NCBI RefSeq assembly: GCF_003946015.1
Contig: NZ_RHNU01000019.1
Coordinates: forward strand, 1 to 47,848
Length of the DNA: 47,848 nt
Direction of reading: 5' to 3'
From: Companilactobacillus insicii
GTDB lineage: Bacteria; Bacillota; Bacilli; Lactobacillales; Lactobacillaceae
In this document: positions 40,702 to 47,848 of the stretch, in pieces
Position numbering within the stretch: the stretch's first letter is position 1
Layout of the letters: every line of letters begins with the position of its first letter
Position numbers and translations under genes: made by a program
Notes under the pieces: generated by a model
What the model saw: the letters and a program-made list of their open reading frames with translations, nothing else
What the model was told of the DNA's origin: nothing
Database searches by the model: none

Positions 40702-42999
40702 ATGACTTCTTACAAGAAGCTAAATAAGATTTTACTTTGGGTTTTAGTCATTGCTTTCTCGATTTTAATCGCCGGGGGACTTTTGATTTTTAAGAATGAA
40801 GCACCTCGTCCATCTAAGATTGTTAATGAAGCTGGCACAACTGTCGTTACAAAGGGCGAACTAGTGTCAGGACAAGCTGTCTTCGAAAAATATGGTTTAA
40901 CAGATTATGGTACTTATCTCGGAAATGGTACTTATTTTGGACCAGATTATACAGCTGAAGCACTACATATTTATTTAAAGGGTATGGATGAATACTATGC
41001 CAAGAAGAACTTCGATAAGGATTTCAAATCTTTAACTACAGAGCAAAAATCTGGAATTAAGGGTGTAGTTAAAGACGAAATTCGAAAGAATCGTTATAAT
41101 TCAAAAACGAATCAGTTAGTTTTAACTGATGCTCAAGTTTCAGGTTTGAATTACTTAACGAAATATTATCGTCGTGTTTTCAAGAATAATCCTGATGAAG
41201 CTGGATTACCTGAGAACATGATTAAAAATATGACTAATGACTTCATGGAAAATGGAGATAAAGTTGATCAATTAACTTACTTCTTCTTCTGGGGAGCTTG
41301 GTTATCATCAACAAATCGTCCAGGTCAACAATATTCATATACTAACAACTGGCCATATGATTTGGATGCTGGTAATGTTATGACTTCTGACGCCATGGTT
41401 TGGACTGCAATGTCAGTTGCTCTGTTAGTTGCCGGTGTTGGTCTAGTTATTTATGTTTATAAGAAGTATCACTTCGACATGCAATATGCGGAAGACTTTA
41501 AGGATATCAAAGGTATTAAGACAGACGAGCCGATTACTAGTTCGCAACGAAAAGCTGCTAAGTATTTCTTGATCGTTATGTTGATGTTCTTTGTTCAAGT
41601 ATTGTTGGGTGAATTGTTAGCCCATTATTATGTTGAGAATTCGTTCTTTGGAATACCATTGCAGAATATTTGGCCATTTAATTTAGCTAAGACATGGCAC
41701 TTGCAATTAGTTATTTTCTGGATTGCTACTGCCTGGTTAGCAACTGGTATTTATATCACACCACGTATCATTGGTCGTGAACCAAAACGTCAAGGACTAC
41801 TAGTTGATATTTTGTTCTACGCACTATTGGTTGTTGTCGGTGGATCAATGCTCGGTGAGTGGGGATCAACTCTTGGAATCATTAATGATAAATGGTGGTT
41901 ATTCGGTCACTATGGCTGGGAATATGCTGAAATGGGTAAGTTCTGGCAAGTTCTATTTATCATTGGTATGGTTCTATGGGTAATCATATTATTGCGTGGC
42001 TTCTTGCCAGCAATTAAGATTAAGAAGAATCTTGATCGTTCCAGATTACTTCAATTGTTACTTTGCGGATCGATTGCTATTCCAGCATTTTATCTAGCTT
42101 CATTATTTATTTTGCCTAATTCACATGTTACCTTTGCTGATTACTGGAGATGGTGGATCGTCCATCTATGGGTTGAAGGTATCTTTGAATCATTCGCGGT
42201 TATTTTGATCGGTTACCTAATGGTTGATATGAAGTTAACTACTATTAAGTCAACTATCAGAGCCTTGTATTTCCAATTGATCCTATTGTTAGGAACTGGT
42301 GTTGTCGGAATGGGACATCATTATTTCTGGGAAGGTGACCATTCTATTTGGTTGGCACTCGGATCATGTTTCTCAGCTCTAGAAGTTATTCCACTATGTT
42401 TATTAGTTTGGGAAGCGTATACACATTATCGTGTATACAAGGATTCATCAATGGAATTCCCATACAAAGGAACATTTATGTTCCTAGTATCAACTGGTTT
42501 ATGGAATGCTATCGGTGCTGGAGCACTTGGATTCTTGATCAATGCTCCAGCAATTAACTATTTTGAACACGGAACACAATGGACGTCGGCTCATGCTCAT
42601 GGATCGATGGCCGGTGTTTATGGCTTCTTCTCTGTTGCTATTATGTTGTTTGCAATGCGTCATTTGACGAAGCCAGAGTTCTGGACTAAGAAAGTTGATA
42701 AATGGATCAAATGGGCATGTATTGTCATGAATATCGGACTTGCCGGTATGACATTCATTACTTTGATGCCAATGGGCTTCTTACAATTGAAGGATGCTCT
42801 AGAACACGGATACTGGCATGCACGTTTGGCCAGCTTCTATCAAGACCCAGTTATTATGGGATTAACAATTGCACGTTCAATACCTGATATTATCTTTACT
42901 GCTGGTGTAGTTATTCTATTGGTTGTCTTCTTCAGAGGAATGTTCCACTTGAAACCTGCCTCAAAAGAAATTAATCCTGTAGATTATGATATTAAATAA
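40702..42999 (+). CDS. norB: Quinol-dependent nitric oxide reductase (qNOR)
   Basis: The 765-residue single-subunit enzyme reduces two NO to N2O with quinol electrons in the membrane. An N-terminal NorC-like extension (about 1-220, including WGAWLSSTNRPGQQYSYTNNWPYD) is fused to a 12-helix NorB domain. The heme and non-heme iron histidines are present in TWHLQLVIFW, WWIVHLWVEGIFE, MGHHYFWEGD and SAHAHGSMAGVYGFF. Length is normal for qNOR. It probably detoxifies NO from nitrite or from the host. It follows the XRE/TPR regulator by 12 nt. Confidence 0.92.
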   Translation: MTSYKKLNKILLWVLVIAFSILIAGGLLIFKNEAPRPSKIVNEAGTTVVTKGELVSGQAVFEKYGLTDYGTYLGNGTYFGPDYTAEALHIYLKGMDEYYAKKNFDKDFKSLTTEQKSGIKGVVKDEIRKNRYNSKTNQLVLTDAQVSGLNYLTKYYRRVFKNNPDEAGLPENMIKNMTNDFMENGDKVDQLTYFFFWGAWLSSTNRPGQQYSYTNNWPYDLDAGNVMTSDAMVWTAMSVALLVAGVGLVIYVYKKYHFDMQYAEDFKDIKGIKTDEPITSSQRKAAKYFLIVMLMFFVQVLLGELLAHYYVENSFFGIPLQNIWPFNLAKTWHLQLVIFWIATAWLATGIYITPRIIGREPKRQGLLVDILFYALLVVVGGSMLGEWGSTLGIINDKWWLFGHYGWEYAEMGKFWQVLFIIGMVLWVIILLRGFLPAIKIKKNLDRSRLLQLLLCGSIAIPAFYLASLFILPNSHVTFADYWRWWIVHLWVEGIFESFAVILIGYLMVDMKLTTIKSTIRALYFQLILLLGTGVVGMGHHYFWEGDHSIWLALGSCFSALEVIPLCLLVWEAYTHYRVYKDSSMEFPYKGTFMFLVSTGLWNAIGAGALGFLINAPAINYFEHGTQWTSAHAHGSMAGVYGFFSVAIMLFAMRHLTKPEFWTKKVDKWIKWACIVMNIGLAGMTFITLMPMGFLQLKDALEHGYWHARLASFYQDPVIMGLTIARSIPDIIFTAGVVILLVVFFRGMFHLKPASKEINPVDYDIK

Positions 43000-43006
43000 T
43001 TTATTG

Positions 43007-43090
43007 AGAGCGTGACAAACCATGGTCAGCTTTCGAGTATTAAGGCAAACAGCTCCAGTAATCCGATTTTGGATTGCTGGAGCTGTTCGC
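43007..43090 (+). repeat. Structured element after norB
   Basis: The left edge GAGCGTGACAAA and then CTTTCGAG match the element after opuAC. The main hairpin pairs CAGCTCCAGTAATCC (43050-43064) with 43071-43085 (one G-T pair), extended by GC-rich flanks. No T-run follows. It may end the norB transcript, but the shared left edge indicates a repeat family. Confidence 0.6.
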
Positions 43091-43194
43091 TTTAAGTCGT
43101 AAGTTTAGTGAATTTGATTAAACAAAAATAAATTAAAATATGTTGAAAATATTCCAATGGTGTATAGTGTAGTTAATGGTAGGAGTGCGTTTAC

Positions 43195-43772
43195 ATGAAA
43201 AAAATTATAAAAAGATCTTTTTTTAGAAATCATTTTTGGGATAGACTAAATGTGTTAAGAGCTGGGATCTTGGGCGCTAATGACGGAATTATTTCTGTAT
43301 CGGGAATTGTTCTTGGTGCTGCGGGAGCAAATTTTGACAATAGTACTTTACTTATAACTGGTGTTTCAGGGATGTTAGCAGGAGCTTGCTCAATGGCAGG
43401 TGGTGAATGGATGTCTGTAAGTACTCAACATGATGTTCAGGAGAAAAAATAGAATCTCAGTCTGAATTGGCTCAAACTAAAATTCATCGAGAGGATATGT
43501 TAGTTCCATTGCATGCGGCAGCGGCATCTTTTTGTGCTTTTATACTTGGTGCAATAATTCCACTAATTGCTATGTGCGTATCTACTGATAAGTGGCGAGT
43601 GGCTAATACTGCGATTGCAATGGTCGTGGCCTTAACTTTGAATGCCATCATAAGTACTGCTAACACAGATATATCTACTAAGAAGACAGTTTTACGTAAT
43701 ATTATGATAGGTGTTGGTACCAGTGTTATTACTTACATTATCGGTAGTATTTTTAATGTATCTATAAATTAA
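43195..43772 (+). pseudogene. Broken VIT/CCC1-family transporter gene
   Basis: The first part (43195-43452) encodes the start of a VIT-family iron/manganese transporter (RLNVLRAGILGANDGIISVS, then MLAGACSMAGGEWMSVSTQHD). It stops at TAG right after a run of six A (43444-43449). With one more A the frame would continue ...KKIESQSELAQTKIHREDMLV into the second part (to 43772), which holds the last three helices. The joined product is only about 190 residues: the cytoplasmic metal-binding region of about 60-70 residues normally between MSVSTQ and the third helix is also missing. So both a deletion and a frameshift are present. Slippage at the A-run could restore reading but not the missing domain. 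Confidence 0.75.
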
Positions 43773-43821
43773 CTTAATAACGTTGTGCTGATTTTCACTG
43801 GGATGGTAGTAATAGTTATTA

Positions 43822-43850
43822 TTGTTGAAATATACTCGCACTGGTAGAAT
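43822..43850 (+). promoter_or_regulatory. Promoter of copY
   Basis: TTGTTG (43822-43827) and TAGAAT (43845-43850) are spaced by 17 bp, with a leader of about 20 nt to the ATG. No TACANNTGTA-type cop box was found in this region. Confidence 0.5.
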
Positions 43851-43874
43851 ATAAAATCAGAGGTAGTGATAATT

Positions 43875-44303
43875 ATGCTAGAAACGACAAATATCAACAT
43901 TACAGATGCCGAATGGCGTATCATGCGTGTCATTTGGGCACTCGATACTGTTACATCACGTCAATTAATAGATGTGCTGGGAGATTCCATGAATTGGAAG
44001 CCAGCTACAATTAAGACGCTTTTACATAGATTAACTGATAAGGGAATCATTAAGGCAGAGAAAGATGGCAACAAGTTTATATATTCATCCGTTATGGATG
44101 AGAGTCGTACGGTTGACCTAGCGTCTAAGAAGTTCTTCAATCAAGTTTGTGCTAAAAAAGTCGGATCAGCTGTTGCTTATATTATTGACGAATCAGAATT
44201 AACTCAAGAAGATATTGATAAGATTCAAGATAAGCTGAATCATAAACAAGCAGTATCTAAAATAAATTGTAATTGTGTACCTGGCAATTGTCATTGTGAA
44301 TAA
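43875..44303 (+). CDS. copY: CopY-family copper-responsive repressor
   Basis: The 142-residue protein has an N-terminal BlaI/CopY winged helix (ITDAEWRIMRVIWALDTVTS, WKPATIKTLLHRLTDKGII) and the C-terminal copper/zinc motif CNCVPGNCHC (C-x-C-x4-C-x-C). Zn-CopY binds cop boxes; Cu(I) displaces zinc and releases it. I use the ATG at 43875 preceded by AGAGG; a GTG nine bases earlier has no spacing. It is separated from copA by a terminator, so it is its own unit, unlike the single copYABZ operon of enterococci. Confidence 0.9.
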   Translation: MLETTNINITDAEWRIMRVIWALDTVTSRQLIDVLGDSMNWKPATIKTLLHRLTDKGIIKAEKDGNKFIYSSVMDESRTVDLASKKFFNQVCAKKVGSAVAYIIDESELTQEDIDKIQDKLNHKQAVSKINCNCVPGNCHCE

Positions 44304-44308
44304 TATTT

Positions 44309-44349
44309 AGGGAAAAGATTAATTTATTAGTCTTTTCCCTAATTTTTTT
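44309..44349 (+). terminator. Terminator between copY and copA
   Basis: AGGGAAAAGA (44309-44318) pairs with TCTTTTCCCT (44331-44340), with an extra inner pairing, and is followed by AATTTTTTT. It isolates copY from copA. Confidence 0.85.
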
Positions 44350-44357
44350 ATTTTTGT

Positions 44358-44415
44358 GTTGACGGATGTAGACGATATGATATGCTTAATTCATCAATGA
44401 ATGACAATTGTAAAC
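44358..44415 (+). promoter_or_regulatory. copA promoter with two cop boxes
   Basis: TTGACG (44359-44364) and TATGCT (44381-44386) with a 16-bp spacer form the promoter. A perfect match to the CopY box RNYKACANNTGTMRNY, AATGACAATTGTAAAC, lies at 44400-44415. A second box with one mismatch, GTTGACGGATGTAGAC, lies at 44358-44373 over the -35. Two boxes flanking the start of transcription match the double-operator layout of classical cop operons. Confidence 0.8.
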
Positions 44416-44429
44416 ACGGAGGTGATATC

Positions 44430-46880
44430 TTGTCTCAAGGTACATATGCAATCGAGGGAATGGTGTGTACATCATGCGCCCAGACGATTGAGAAAACGGT
44501 TGGCAATTTAAGTGGTGTAAAAAAAGCTAGTGTAAATTATGCTACTGAAGAATTGAACGTTGATTACGATGATACTATTTCAATTTCTGATATTTCTACT
44601 GCCGTAGATAATGCAGGATATTCAGTAGTACGAGACGTTGTTACTAAGATATTTGATATTGAAGGCATGGTTTGTGCCAGTTGTGCTCAGACTATCGAAA
44701 AGGCTGTATCCAAATTAGGTGTTGATACGGTTAATGTTAATCTGGCTAGTGAAAAAATGAATGTTATATTCGATCAGTCTCAGTTATCACTTAATGATAT
44801 TACTTCGGCCGTTAGCAATGCTGGATACAGTGCTAAATTATCTGATGAGGATAATACAATCGAACAATCAGATAATATTGCAGATCGTAAACAAGCTCAT
44901 ATTAAAATAATGTGGAATCGTTTTTGGATGTCGGCGGTATTTGCAGTACCGTTACTGTATATTGCGATGGGACATATGATTGGATTGCCTTTACCGGAGT
45001 TAATCAGTCCAATGTCACATCCAATTACCTTTGCGACCGTGCAATTGATTTTGGTACTTCCTGTGATTTATTTTGGTAGAGAGTTTTTCAGTGTAGGTTA
45101 TAAGTCACTATTTAAAGGACATCCTAATATGGATTCCTTAGTTGCTTTGGGTACTAGTGCTGCATTCTTTTATAGTTTATACGGTACAATTATGACTTAT
45201 ATGGGAAACAATGATTTTGCAATGAACTTGTATTACGAATCAGCTGCAGTTATTTTGACTTTGATTACATTAGGTAAGTATTTTGAAGCTGTATCTAAAG
45301 GGAAAACATCAGATGCCATCAAGAAACTAATGGGTCTTGCACCTAAAACAGCCAATATCGTTAAAGATGGTGAAGTTGTAGAAGTTAATCTGGATCAAGT
45401 TCAAGTTGATGATATAATCGTCGTTCGTCCTGGAGATAAGATTCCGGTAGATGGGATCGTAGTCGAAGGTACATCAGCAGTCGACGAATCAATGATTACT
45501 GGTGAAAGCATGCCGATTGAGAAGCACATTGGTGATGAAGTTGTTGGAGCGTCGATAAACAAGAATGGTAGTTTTAGATTTAAGGCAACTAAAATTGGTT
45601 CAGATACTGCATTGGCACAAATTATTAAGTTGGTAGAAGATGCTCAAGGTTCAAAAGCTCCGATTGCTAAAATCGCAGATAAAGTTTCAAGTGTCTTTGT
45701 ACCAGTTGTTATTACTTTGGCGATATTATCGGGATTGGCATGGTTCTTCTTGGGACAACAATCTTGGATTTATGCACTAACGATTACCATTTCAGTCTTA
45801 GTTATTGCTTGTCCATGCGCACTAGGGCTAGCAACGCCGACGGCTATTATGGTTGGTACTGGTCTTGGAGCTGAAAATGGTGTCTTGATCAAGAGCGGTG
45901 ATGCACTTGAAACAGCTCGTAAGATTCAAACAATCGTTTTTGACAAGACTGGAACTATTACAGAAGGTAAACCCGTAGTTACTGATATAGTTGCTAATAA
46001 TTATGATGAGAATGAATTATTGCAACTAGCTGCGAGTGCCGAAATAGGTTCAGAGCACCCATTAGGAGAAGCAATTGTTGAGAGTGCTAAAGATAAAAAA
46101 ATTGAACTAAGTTCGGTTAGTGATTTTAAGGCTATTCCAGGCTATGGTATTCAAGCTACGATTGACGGCAAAGATGTTTTGCTTGGCAATGAAGGACTAT
46201 TGCATGAATTAAATATTGATATAGGCGATTTCAAATTAGAATCTGATCGTTTAGCCGACGAAGGAAAAACTCCAATGTTTATTGCGATGAATAATCAGTT
46301 TGCTGGAATTATTGCAGTGGCAGATACTATCAAGTCTAATAGTGCTAAAGCTATTGAAGCTTTGCATAAGATGAATATTCAAGTAGCGATGTTGACGGGT
46401 GATAACTCTAAGACGGCTAATGCAATTGCTAAACAAGTCGGGATCGACCGGGTCTTGAGTGAAGTTTTACCTGAAGATAAGGCTAGTGAAGTTAAGAAGT
46501 TACAAGCTGAAAATATGCAAGTTGCAATGGTTGGTGACGGAATCAATGATGCTCCTGCGTTAGCGCAAGCAGATGTTGGAATTGCCATCGGATCAGGTAC
46601 TGATGTCGCAATTGAATCAGCTGATATAGTTCTAATTAAGAATGATCTGATGGATGTACCTAATGCAATCAAACTAAGTCAGGCAACGATTAGAAATATC
46701 AAACAGAATTTGTTCTGGGCTTTTGCTTACAATACGTTAGGCATTCCTGTTGCAATGGGAATTTTGACATTTTTTGGTGGGCCATTACTTAATCCCATGA
46801 TTGCTGGAGCAGCAATGAGTTTTAGTTCGGTATCGGTCTTGCTTAATGCCTTAAGGCTTAAGAGATTTAAATTAGCATAA
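44430..46880 (+). CDS. copA: Copper-exporting P-type ATPase
   Basis: This 816-residue P1B-type ATPase has two N-terminal metal-binding domains: GMVCTSC (Cys13/Cys16) and GMVCASC (Cys82/Cys85). The membrane CPC motif is in [11 protein letters not shown], the phosphorylation site is DKTGT, and SEHPLG, TGDN and GDGINDAP are present. It exports Cu(I) at the cost of ATP. The start is TTG at 44430, 7 nt after GGAGG (44418-44422); a longer frame from ATG 44382 would begin inside the -10 element. copZ follows after 24 nt in the same transcript, and the cop boxes ahead show control by CopY. Confidence 0.95.
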   Translation: MSQGTYAIEGMVCTSCAQTIEKTVGNLSGVKKASVNYATEELNVDYDDTISISDISTAVDNAGYSVVRDVVTKIFDIEGMVCASCAQTIEKAVSKLGVDTVNVNLASEKMNVIFDQSQLSLNDITSAVSNAGYSAKLSDEDNTIEQSDNIADRKQAHIKIMWNRFWMSAVFAVPLLYIAMGHMIGLPLPELISPMSHPITFATVQLILVLPVIYFGREFFSVGYKSLFKGHPNMDSLVALGTSAAFFYSLYGTIMTYMGNNDFAMNLYYESAAVILTLITLGKYFEAVSKGKTSDAIKKLMGLAPKTANIVKDGEVVEVNLDQVQVDDIIVVRPGDKIPVDGIVVEGTSAVDESMITGESMPIEKHIGDEVVGASINKNGSFRFKATKIGSDTALAQIIKLVEDAQGSKAPIAKIADKVSSVFVPVVITLAILSGLAWFFLGQQSWIYALTITISVLVIACPCALGLATPTAIMVGTGLGAENGVLIKSGDALETARKIQTIVFDKTGTITEGKPVVTDIVANNYDENELLQLAASAEIGSEHPLGEAIVESAKDKKIELSSVSDFKAIPGYGIQATIDGKDVLLGNEGLLHELNIDIGDFKLESDRLADEGKTPMFIAMNNQFAGIIAVADTIKSNSAKAIEALHKMNIQVAMLTGDNSKTANAIAKQVGIDRVLSEVLPEDKASEVKKLQAENMQVAMVGDGINDAPALAQADVGIAIGSGTDVAIESADIVLIKNDLMDVPNAIKLSQATIRNIKQNLFWAFAYNTLGIPVAMGILTFFGGPLLNPMIAGAAMSFSSVSVLLNALRLKRFKLA

Positions 46881-46904
46881 AAAAATTGAATGGAGAATAA
46901 TATT

Positions 46905-47099
46905 ATGGAAAAGACATATGCAGTTGAAGGAATGAAATGTGACGGATATGTAAAAACCGTTACTGAGAAGTTATCAGGTGTTTCTGGTGTTACAGATGCT
47001 CATGTAAGTTTGGACAATAATAATGCTACAGTTACTGGTGATTTTGATGAAGTCGAATTGAAGAATTCACTTGAGGGAACACACTATTCAATTAAGTAA
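46905..47099 (+). CDS. copZ: CopZ-like copper chaperone with altered metal site
   Basis: The 64-residue heavy-metal-associated domain protein follows copA directly. CopZ normally carries Cu(I) in an MxCxxC loop to CopY and CopA. Here the loop reads GMKCDGY, so Cys12 is present but the second cysteine (position 15) is tyrosine, codon TAT. A single base change from TGT would explain this. The rest of the fold (TYAVEG, VTEKLSGVSGV) is normal. Copper binding is probably much reduced. The ATG at 46905 follows TGGAGAA. Confidence 0.85.
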   Translation: MEKTYAVEGMKCDGYVKTVTEKLSGVSGVTDAHVSLDNNNATVTGDFDEVELKNSLEGTHYSIK

Positions 47100-47120
47100 T
47101 GAATATATACTCCACCTCCA

Positions 47121-47287
47121 GGAGCAAGAAAACTAGGTCGCTATGGGACCGATCCGAGCCGAAGAGCAGTCTCGGGTCTTGATTTTGAACTTCGCAGAGT
47201 ACGCGAATTTCAAAATTCGTCCTGTGGTGTAAGGCCGGGAAACCACCGACCCAACACCACCTTCATAGCGATATATTTTTTTGCTCC
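47121..47287. ncRNA. Candidate structured RNA or repeat element, multibranched
   Basis: This 167-nt element is clearly richer in GC than its surroundings and folds as a closed multi-arm structure. The outer stem is GGAGCAAGAAAA with 47276-47287, then TCGCTATG (47138-47145) with CATAGCGA (47264-47271). Inside are three arms: CCGAG with CTCGG (plus GAC/GTC); TTTTGAA-c-TTCGC (47183-47195) with GCGAA-t-TTCAAAA (47203-47215); and GTGGTGT (47224-47230) with ACACCAC (47254-47260). It does not match tRNA, 6S, SRP or RNase P signatures known to me. The strand is unknown. No protein is encoded. Confidence 0.55.
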
Positions 47288-47316
47288 TTCCGGCTCGTTG
47301 GATAAAAAATGTAAAA

Positions 47317-47361
47317 TAAGAGTAAATAAATCCTGATTCTACTGGGATCTATTTACTCTTG
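47317..47361. terminator. Long hairpin downstream of the structured element
   Basis: AAGAGTAAATA and its mirror TATTTACTCTT pair, with an inner AATCC/GGGAT pairing. The T-run is lacking, so it may be a terminator of either strand only weakly. The rest of 47288-47457 shows nothing else. Confidence 0.45.
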
Positions 47362-47457
47362 TTTGCTATTCTATGAAAATTAACAAGAACCAAATTATTT
47401 CTGTTAAGTTCTTTGTGTACTTAGTATGTATAATGTAAGTGAAAAGCCGCATGGGAG

Positions 47458-47814
47458 ATGATTTATATCAAAAGAACAGTAAAAGTCCTTGGAACGGTTG
47501 GTGCTGGGTTTTTGGCATTAAAGGAATTCCAAGCTATTAAAGAAAAAAGAAGTTTAAGAAGCTTACTAGTTGAAGAGTCATTGGACACGGTAAACATGTT
47601 TCCAACAATTCGTTCACGCGAAGACATGGAACAATATATTGGTAAATATTATAAGCCGTTCAAGTTACCTGAGGAAGCTAAGTTACGCTATAGATTTAAG
47701 TATTTAAAAGACTTTGATGATACTTTGGAGTATGTTCCTAAGGAGCAATCTAATAAGGTTATTTTCTATATGACGAATTTACAATTGAAGTGCAACATCA
47801 GTTTTAGAATATAA
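47458..47814 (+). pseudogene. Truncated alpha/beta-hydrolase gene
   Basis: The 118-residue frame resembles the N-terminal part of lactobacillar alpha/beta-hydrolases (GTVGAGFLALKEFQAIKEKR, TVNMFPTIRSREDMEQYI, YKPFKLPEEAKLRYRFKYL, VPKEQSNKVIFY). At the point where the oxyanion-hole motif HGG should follow KVIFY, the sequence continues MTNLQLKCNISF and stops. In another frame, IEVQHQF followed by a stop is visible, as if the gene suffered deletion and frameshift. The ATG at 47458 sits immediately after GGGAG, so the start is uncertain. The window ends 34 bases later. Confidence 0.45.
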
Positions 47815-47848
47815 AAGAAGACTCATAGCCTGAGACCTTGTAAAATGG

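Noticed and set aside
47121-47287. Identification of the structured element as 6S RNA, SRP RNA, tmRNA or RNase P
   Set aside because: It is branched, unlike the rod of 6S RNA; the SRP tetraloop region, tmRNA alanine-tRNA ends and RNase P conserved blocks were not found.

Overview
The window looks like a chromosomal segment of a low-GC Gram-positive bacterium of the Lactobacillaceae. The evidence is AT-rich DNA with strong GGAGG-type ribosome sites and frequent TTG starts, a complete dltXABCD operon, WxL and SLAP-type surface proteins, DegV/DUF1836, PTS sugar uptake, a copY-copA-copZ region and OpuA osmoprotection. A relative of the alimentarius/farciminis group (Companilactobacillus) is my guess from gene content and is not proven. 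No rRNA, tRNA, CRISPR array, prophage or intact insertion sequence was seen.

Layout. 1-3.0 kb: a DMT-type exporter and an APC amino-acid permease. 3.0-3.3 kb: an Fst/Lpt-like type I toxin-antitoxin locus. 3.4-5.5 kb: a TSUP anion exporter divergent from a TetR regulator, then a DinJ/YafQ type II toxin-antitoxin pair. 5.6-8.3 kb: an ABC transporter with its LytTR regulator and a DUF3021 membrane protein, preceded by phased LytTR-type repeats. 8.4-9.8 kb: DUF1836-degV. 9.8-14.5 kb: a LysR regulator divergent from M20 peptidase, MFS transporter and N-acylamino acid racemase, probably a route for using N-acylated amino acids. 14.6-19 kb: an orphan RelB-like antitoxin between two matching terminators, then a 1334-residue surface protein. 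19.4-23.3 kb: SGNH hydrolase, GntR regulator and a PTS permease with domain order A-B-C.

23.4-28.4 kb is the most unusual part. Two WxL surface proteins flank a tandem pair of large proteins. Both follow the architecture of an HsdM methyltransferase fused to an HsdS specificity segment, but both have lost the SAM-binding and NPPF/Y catalytic motifs. No restriction subunit is present. I consider this the best candidate for an undescribed system.

28.5-31 kb: a GyrI-like protein, zinc-independent S14, an unrecognised protein and a GNAT acetyltransferase. 31.0-36.0 kb: a long regulatory region and dltXABCD, which D-alanylates teichoic acids. 36.4-39.4 kb: opuA glycine-betaine uptake, preceded by a 34-bp perfect palindrome. 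39.8-43.0 kb: an XRE/TPR (RNPP-like) regulator directly upstream of a quinol nitric oxide reductase. 43.2-43.8 kb: a broken VIT-family gene. 43.9-47.1 kb: copY, then copA-copZ with two cop boxes in front of copA only; CopZ has lost one metal-binding cysteine. 47.1-47.3 kb: a GC-richer, multibranched, RNA-like element. The window ends in a degraded alpha/beta-hydrolase gene.
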